Assembly: GCA_031761405.1 (NCBI GenBank)
Contig: JASEVX010000367.1
Span: 1-64,000 of the forward strand
Source of the DNA: Serripes groenlandicus
Taxonomy: Eukaryota > Mollusca > Bivalvia > Cardiida > Cardiidae
Direction: 5' to 3'
DNA: 64,000 bases
The notes beneath the pieces were generated by a model that was not told the DNA's origin, searched no databases, and saw only the letters and a list, made by a program, of their open reading frames with translations. A program made the position numbers and the translations under genes. The stretch's first letter is position 1. Each line of letters starts with the position of its first letter. Of the stretch, positions 58,775 to 64,000 are shown in pieces.

Positions 58775-59004
58775 TTAACCCTTTCCCTCATACGACAATT
58801 CTGCAGCAGACGACTTTGAACGTATTTTGTCAAAACATAGAAAATCTCCACAATTGAATGGATAACCTATGACAAAAAGTGGAAAACATTGTGGCAAAAG
58901 GGGAAATTGCACGTTTTGTGCAATTTCTTCTTTTGTCACTTTGTTTTAAAAAAGCCGTCTGCTGCAGAGGCGTCAGAAAGCGTCTATATGAGGGAAAGGG
59001 TTAA
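58775..59004 (+). mobile_element. piggyBac-like MITE, best-preserved copy
   Basis: TTAA at both ends (58775-58778, 59001-59004), 222-bp body, tips CCCTTTCCCTCATAC / TATGAGGGAAAGGG. Subterminal ctgcagcagacgac pairs with gtctgctgcag, and the centre ggcaaaaggggaaattgcac pairs with gtgcaatttcttcttttgtc. It can fold along most of its length. Confidence 0.92.
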
Positions 59005-59762
59005 CAAATGTTGTGTTTACTAAAAATATAAGATAATATTGCTGCAGTAAGTATCATTGTGAGACCCCTGTCCTCTTACAAAAATAAAATACTATAAGTC
59101 TGTCAGACAGGACAGTAGTAACCATCACACACACACACACTAACTTATAAAACAATGTGTTGTTCACAACTGCATTATATTTTCTGCAAAAGCCAGAATA
59201 AAGTGATCTTTAATTTAAATCAGTGACATATAACTACATATACATGTCTCTGAATAAGTTACAAGAAACATAAATTGTATCAAGTGACAAAATTACCTAA
59301 GACAAAATCTTAGATGTATGCTCTAATAGAAGCAACAGTTTGCATACCTTGTGTTGATGTGAAATTACAATGCTTTAATCAGCTACAGGTCCATTCTTGT
59401 AACAAGAATGGTCGGTCTCCAGTGTTGCCAATGAATGAATGATCACATCACAACAAGTTGATTGATATCAGGAAAGAACATTCCACGCTAGGATGAAAGG
59501 TTTTGTTGTTTGTCCTTTTAAACAAAATTATAAATCTGGGATTAATGTGCAAAGAACTTTTTTGAAATTACTGCATTTTTGACTCTGCACTTATGAATAT
59601 GTTTGAAAAATGCAATATATATACACATAAACTTTTTAAAAATCCCTTATTTTACACTATATACTAGTATCATACAATGTTTTCAACTATATACTACATA
59701 GTATCAATATTTTCGATATATTACACATTGCTTCTGTAATGAATACATTTCATTGACTCAAA
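59005..59762. other. Non-coding spacer
   Basis: Contains (CA)n at 59127-59146. No gene seen. Confidence 0.4.
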
Positions 59763-60121
59763 TATTAACCCTTTCTAACATACCACAAATCTGCAGCAGA
59801 TGATTTTGAAAACTTTCATGGAAAATCTCTATATTATGAAAGAACAATTATTAATTTATGATTAAAACATGACTGACATTTTTGGAAACTTCTTTTTCTC
59901 TATACTGTAGCAATGCATCCTTTACATTACACAGGAAAGGGTTAACCATTTACCACATACAGCTAATCTGTAAAAGCCAACTTTGAAAAATGAAGGTAAA
60001 ACTTATAATGTAAATCCTCCATAATTCAAAGTATTGAATAGTTTTGAAAACATTATTGCAACAGGAGAAATGATTCATTTTGTCCTTTATCGACAATATA
60101 GTCTGCTGCAGATGAGACAAA
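59763..60121 (+). mobile_element. Two adjoining old MITE copies
   Basis: The first runs from ttaaccctttctaacatacc to aggaaagggttaacc (59766-59947). The second starts in the same ttaacc (ttaaccatttaccacatacag) and runs to gtctgctgcagatgag. The shared TTAA suggests one inserted at the target duplication of the other. Confidence 0.65.
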
Positions 60122-60127
60122 TTATTT

Positions 60128-60341
60128 ATTTATTTGGGTTTTACGCCGCTTTCAACATTATTTCAGTTATATCACGGCGACAGTTCACTTATTCATGATC
60201 CCTGGGTAAACAAACCAGTACTAGGCTAGAAAATGTGCCTTGCCCCAGGGCACTCCACCATGACCGTAGTGCCGCGACTGGGGATCGAACCCGGGACACC
60301 CGGTTTAGAAATCCCCGACGCTAACCACTCGACCACAGCGG
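60128..60341 (-). mobile_element. tRNA-derived SINE
   Basis: On the minus strand the head (60341-60267) is tRNA-like: A-box TGGTCGAGTGGTTAG at 60335-60321 and B-box GGTTCGATCCC at 60291-60281, the internal promoter of RNA polymerase III. The tail follows with cctagtactggtttgtttac and cgccgtgatataactgaaataatg and ends in (AAAT)n. It is the only copy here with a clearly intact head. Confidence 0.88.
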
Positions 60342-60421
60342 AGTTATTCAGTTTTTATGTGAGTTTTAATTGGGTTGCATGAATAAATCAGAGTCAGTCT
60401 TCTGGTGACACAAGAAATTTC

Positions 60422-60724
60422 TTACAGAATTTCTCCTTCAATCTCCATAGACTTAATCTCTTTAAAGCATGCAACTTTCTTACTCTTGGACTCGAGCTCT
60501 AATTTCCGTGTTTCACCTTCTTTATTCTTACTTTTTAGAATGTCCATCTCTAGGAAGAAATCTTTATCTTCCGAAGTTTTCTTCCTTTTCCTTCTTACAC
60601 TCCGAGCATTTATGGTGGCACTGATAGCGGCAGATGAAGCAGTTGCTGTTGCTTAAAAAAATTCTGGAATGTCAAGAATCCCAGGCACTACCGGCACTTC
60701 TGGATGTTCAATACTGAGTGTAGC
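60422..60724 (-). pseudogene. Decayed terminal exon, charged coiled-coil tail
   Basis: Acceptor gttttctttgcag at 60724, then frame ATLSIEHPEVPVVPGILDIP and FF, an in-frame TAA after a T7 run, and the same frame continuing ATATASSAAISATINARS, VRRKRKKTSEDKDFFLEMD, KSKNKEGETRKLELESKSKK to a stop at 60422. The basic stretch and charged helix resemble the C-terminal tail of Myb/SANT-like proteins linked to Harbinger transposons, but no Myb domain is in the window. Either the exon ends at the TAA or it is a nonsense-broken copy. Confidence 0.55.
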
Positions 60725-61559
60725 CTGCAAAGAAAACATAACATTGGGTCATCATGTTAAAATTATTGATTAAGACATTATTCTTTGAAAATTTGAACTT
60801 CGATACTAATGATACATGTCCAGATCACATCATAGTCTGATACCATCATGCTTCATTTTAGTGTACTCTCATATTTAATACAAATGCCCAAATTACCAGT
60901 GTTTTTAAGAATGTATTTTGATAAAAACATGTTTTGTAAAACTGCATAATCTTATGATTTACATTAATAATAATTTTGGACATTAAAGGGCATATTATCA
61001 AAAAAATAATCTTGAAAATATACCAAAATTAAGAAAAATTGTATTCTTATTGACCCTAAACAAAGATATAAAATGTAATCATTATATTTAGAATAAGAGA
61101 TTCATGGTGGATTGCCCTTGTGCAAGGCACATGTCCTAGCCTAGTAATGGCAAGATTTTCTATATCTTTCACCTGATGTTTTACAAGAGAAATTATAATC
61201 ATTGAATAGAACGGAAAACATTGTGACAAATGGTGAAGTTGCTCATTATGAGCAGTTTCTCCTATTGCCACCATGTTTTCAAAAGTCATCTGTCTTAAAT
61301 GCTTCAAAACTACTTCTGCATGTTTCATAATGTCACAAGGCTTAGAAATATTTACAGTCAACAGTTTTGGTACAAACTTGAAAATCCACAATGTCATGAT
61401 CCGGATTAATAAAGTAATTAGTTCTGCTGAGATTGCATGAATACATTTATTAAGATAAAATAGAAAATGTATGCTTGCATGGATGAACGAACTACAACAA
61501 ATGAGTGTGGCAGCTAGTTTTATTGATGATAATCAGTAATAGACAGAACAGAAACAGAA
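60725..61559. other. Spacer with MITE fragment
   Basis: About 61198-61300 is a MITE centre (aaaacattgtgacaaatgg, gagcagtttctcctattgcc). No coding evidence otherwise. Confidence 0.4.
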
Positions 61560-62601
61560 CAAGAGGGCCAAGATGACCCTAAATCGATCACCTGATTGAT
61601 AGTAAATTAGTAGAAATATCTGGGAAAAAGATCAAGGAGTGCAATTAGAACTTCAAGGAGTGAACACTTCTCAAGAAACAGCTTATAAGTAAAGGTCATT
61701 TATATCTTGAAATCTAACAAGAACTTCAATTAGAAATGAATTATTAAGTTTTTGTCATTTTGCAGCTTTCTTGATCTGTTTTTAATATAAACCAATATGG
61801 CTTGAACAGTTTTTTTAGAGGGGCATTTAAGGATTCTTTCTACTGAATTATCTTGGAGTCTGACAAGCAGATTATGGAGGAAAAGGATTTTAAAGTTTGG
61901 TCGTTTTACTCATGTTCTGATACATGTATCATTATGGTGAGTGTAAGGAACGACAACTCTGCGAAGGAGATTGCCCTTGCATAATACTCTGCCAAGTGTT
62001 ACCTCCCTTAGACCATAAATCTAATAACCATATGTCATTTGAAGCAAAAACTTTAATTACTCCTTTTCTGATGCTGCTTGGTTGCTATGCCTTTCAACAA
62101 ATCAATATGGCTTGACAAAGTATGTAGATGATCAATGAAAGAACATTTCTACAAAACTATCTTTAAATCAGACAAGCACTTTTATAAGGATGCTTTATTA
62201 AAGTATTGTCATTTTGCCCCTTTTTTGATGCCGCCTGACTGCCATGTTTTTCGACCAATCAGTATGGCTTGAACAATTTTTATAGAGGGTCACCCAAGGA
62301 ACATTTCTACCAAATTATATTTGAATCTGACAGGCAGATTCGGAGGAGAAGATTTTTAAAGTTTGGACATTTTGTCCCCTTTCTGATGCCGCAGCAACCA
62401 AAGTTCTCAATGGAATTTAAATCTTTGAACAATTTTGAAAGAGGACCACCAAAGGAACATTCCTGTGATGTTTGGTGGAAATTGTTCTTGCGGTTCAGGA
62501 GGAGATGATGTTTAAAGCTAAAAGTTAATGCCGGACGACAGACGACGGACACAGAGTGATCAGAATAGCTCACCTTGAGCCTTTGGCTCTAGGTGATCTA
62601 A
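61560..62601 (+). mobile_element. B-like element, full length
   Basis: Head CAAGAGGGCCAAGATGACCC, then aaatcgatcacctga. Monomers carry gatgccgcctgactgccatg, ttttcgaccaatcagtatggc, cccaaggaacatttctacc and gattcggaggagaag, then gatgccgcagcaaccaaag. The tail is gacgacagacgacggacac and the hairpin agctcaccttgagcctttggctctaggtgatct followed by aa. It is the preserved relative of 1748-2815. Confidence 0.85.
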
Positions 62602-63376
62602 AAATACAATTACAAATCTTTCCTATTTGAATAATCAGTCTAAATTGCATTCAAACAAGAAATGCACAGACTTCAGGAAAACCGATGACTTTCTGACTTT
62701 AACGCTTAAATCTCAATAGAAAGACATTATGGATGAATTAAGAGAGGGTAAATCAAAATTAATTCATAGCTTACCGTACCTAGAGAGAAGTAGCAAATTC
62801 AGCTTAAATATTTTGCTCTCGCCTTAACGTTTATCGTAAGAGGTTGTACTCTATAGATACAACTTTGACATAACAGATTCATACTCAAAAAATTAACCCA
62901 ACCAGTTCATACTTAGATCTACTTATTAAACAACTCTGTAATCCTCTGCAACAAACCGGTTAATTACTCTTATACCGGATAATACCAAATAATACGAAAA
63001 TCTACTGAATAATACAATTTATTTCCCACAGTCGTCTTCTTTTAGGTGATATATATATATATAATATATGATACCAATTATTAAGTATAAAAAATCCTTT
63101 TATTGACATATATATATCATGGTCTCAAAATGTCCATTTAATATATTTTGGAGTGACCTCCCTTAATACTGTATTGATTGCGTCCCTTATTAAGTTATTT
63201 ATCGTAAAATATATACAGTAGGGCCTAGGCCAATAAAGAAAAATTTGTAAACATGTTGGGAAAACGAGAAAAAAAAAAAAAAATTGTCTGCTGCAGAGGT
63301 GTCATTAGGAAATATTTGTTGCGCTTTGATGTAAATTCGTCACCGAGGTTAATCAGAAATTATTTAATAAAGCAAA
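62602..63376. other. Non-coding spacer
   Basis: AT-rich, with short (TA)n near 63048-63069 and a MITE scrap (gtctgctgcagaggtgtcatt) near 63284-63306. No gene. Confidence 0.4.
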
Positions 63377-63945
63377 CAAGAGCGCCAAATGTCACAAAAT
63401 ACGCCCGTCCTGTTTTTTTGAGACCAAGTATAGTGGTAATTGGTTGTACGTCAGCCAAACTTAGAGAGCGGACACTGTTAGTACAGTTTTGGCCATTTCG
63501 AGGGACATAATTGTGTAGTGACTAAGATAACGTTGTAAGTTATCAAGCGTGACCAAGATATTCTGCCCATAAACATATTGTCTAAATTTGGTGATGATCG
63601 GATAAAGGCTTTACAAGTTATTTAGCTGACAAGACCAATTTTAGGTAATTTCTATAATTAAAGGGCAATAACTCTCTATCGACTGGAGCAATATGGCTAG
63701 TTATCGAACTTGTCCGGGATATTATGCCAATACACATTCTGACCAAATTTGGTGATGATTGGACAAAGGCTATACTAAAGTAATTGAGCTGACAAAACAA
63801 ATTTTAGGTAATTTCTATAATTGAAGGGCGATAACTCTTGATTGACTAAAGCAATATGGCTAGTTATCGAACTTGTCTGGGATATTATGCCAATACACAT
63901 TCTGACTAAATTTTGTGATGATTGGGCAAAGGCTTCTAAAACTAG
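63377..63945 (+). mobile_element. F-core element, second copy
   Basis: CAAGAGCGCCAAATGTCACA head, aatacgcccgtcctg and 161-bp monomers as in 48373-49477. It breaks off near 63945 in the middle of a monomer at aaaggcttctaaaactag, where another sequence begins. Confidence 0.85.
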
Positions 63946-64000
63946 AATTGTTTTTGCAAAAAACAGATGTCTCCCCTCAAATATCTGTCAAAATCTCTCA
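63946..64000 (+). mobile_element. Start of a further repeat element, runs off the window
   Basis: gaattgtttttgcaaaaaac contains an inverted gtttttgcaaaaac, followed by agatgtctcccctcaaatatc. It interrupts the F-core element. Only about 55 bp are visible. Confidence 0.4.

Noticed and set aside
60267..60341. Functional tRNA gene on the minus strand
   Set aside because: A- and B-boxes are present, but the sequence continues into a SINE tail shared with other copies, so it is a SINE head.

Overview
The window is eukaryotic, AT-rich and intron-rich, and almost wholly built from interspersed repeats. It has no operons, no rRNA genes and no CRISPR array. The repeat families are of the kind found in bivalve mollusc genomes: elements that open CAAGAG..GGCC and close GAGCTAA around tandem cores of about 130-180 bp, tRNA-headed SINEs with a mollusc-type tail, and HEEADTR-type transposon proteins. 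A bivalve is therefore the most likely source. This is inference from repeat style, since no orthologue-grade host gene is present.

Layout. 1-5288: non-coding DNA with a CT microsatellite, three repeat elements and a strong GC-rich hairpin. 5289-9340: a decayed 4-kb DNA transposon with about 330-bp terminal inverted repeats and a broken HEEADTR/CXC-tail protein. 9341-20741: nested tandem-core elements with 140-, 165- and 179-bp monomers, plus small 52- and 85-bp arrays. 16692-21191: a local tandem duplication that copied the last exon of a gene; one copy carries a piggyBac-like MITE and the other keeps the empty site. 21015-36183: an unrecognised minus-strand gene read from splice signals. 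Its exons of 48, 33, 33, 63 and 69 nt all share one phase and lead into a Pro-rich 36-bp-repeat exon and a C-terminal Myb/SANT-like domain. Its introns hold a dimeric satellite, a complete hAT derivative with an 8-bp target duplication, MITEs and a SINE. 36433-41986: a complete foldback element with a 9-bp target duplication and arms of 104-bp subrepeats. 42380-46500: two dead non-LTR retrotransposon fragments, one split by a tandem-core element. 46520-49865: a 147-bp tandem array interrupted by a 161-bp-monomer element. 49866-64000: more tandem-core elements, a cluster of MITE copies of differing age, a tRNA-headed SINE and one decayed coding exon.

How the parts relate. The sequence is a record of nested insertions. 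In three cases the interrupted host repeat can be compared with its intact copies or reading frame. These show that the CAAGAG..GAGCTAA elements insert into A-rich sites without target duplication. That behaviour, with internal tandem repeats and a 3' hairpin, fits non-autonomous rolling-circle (Helentron-type) elements. The only candidate host gene is the minus-strand phase-1 gene; no gene here can be given a known cellular function with confidence.
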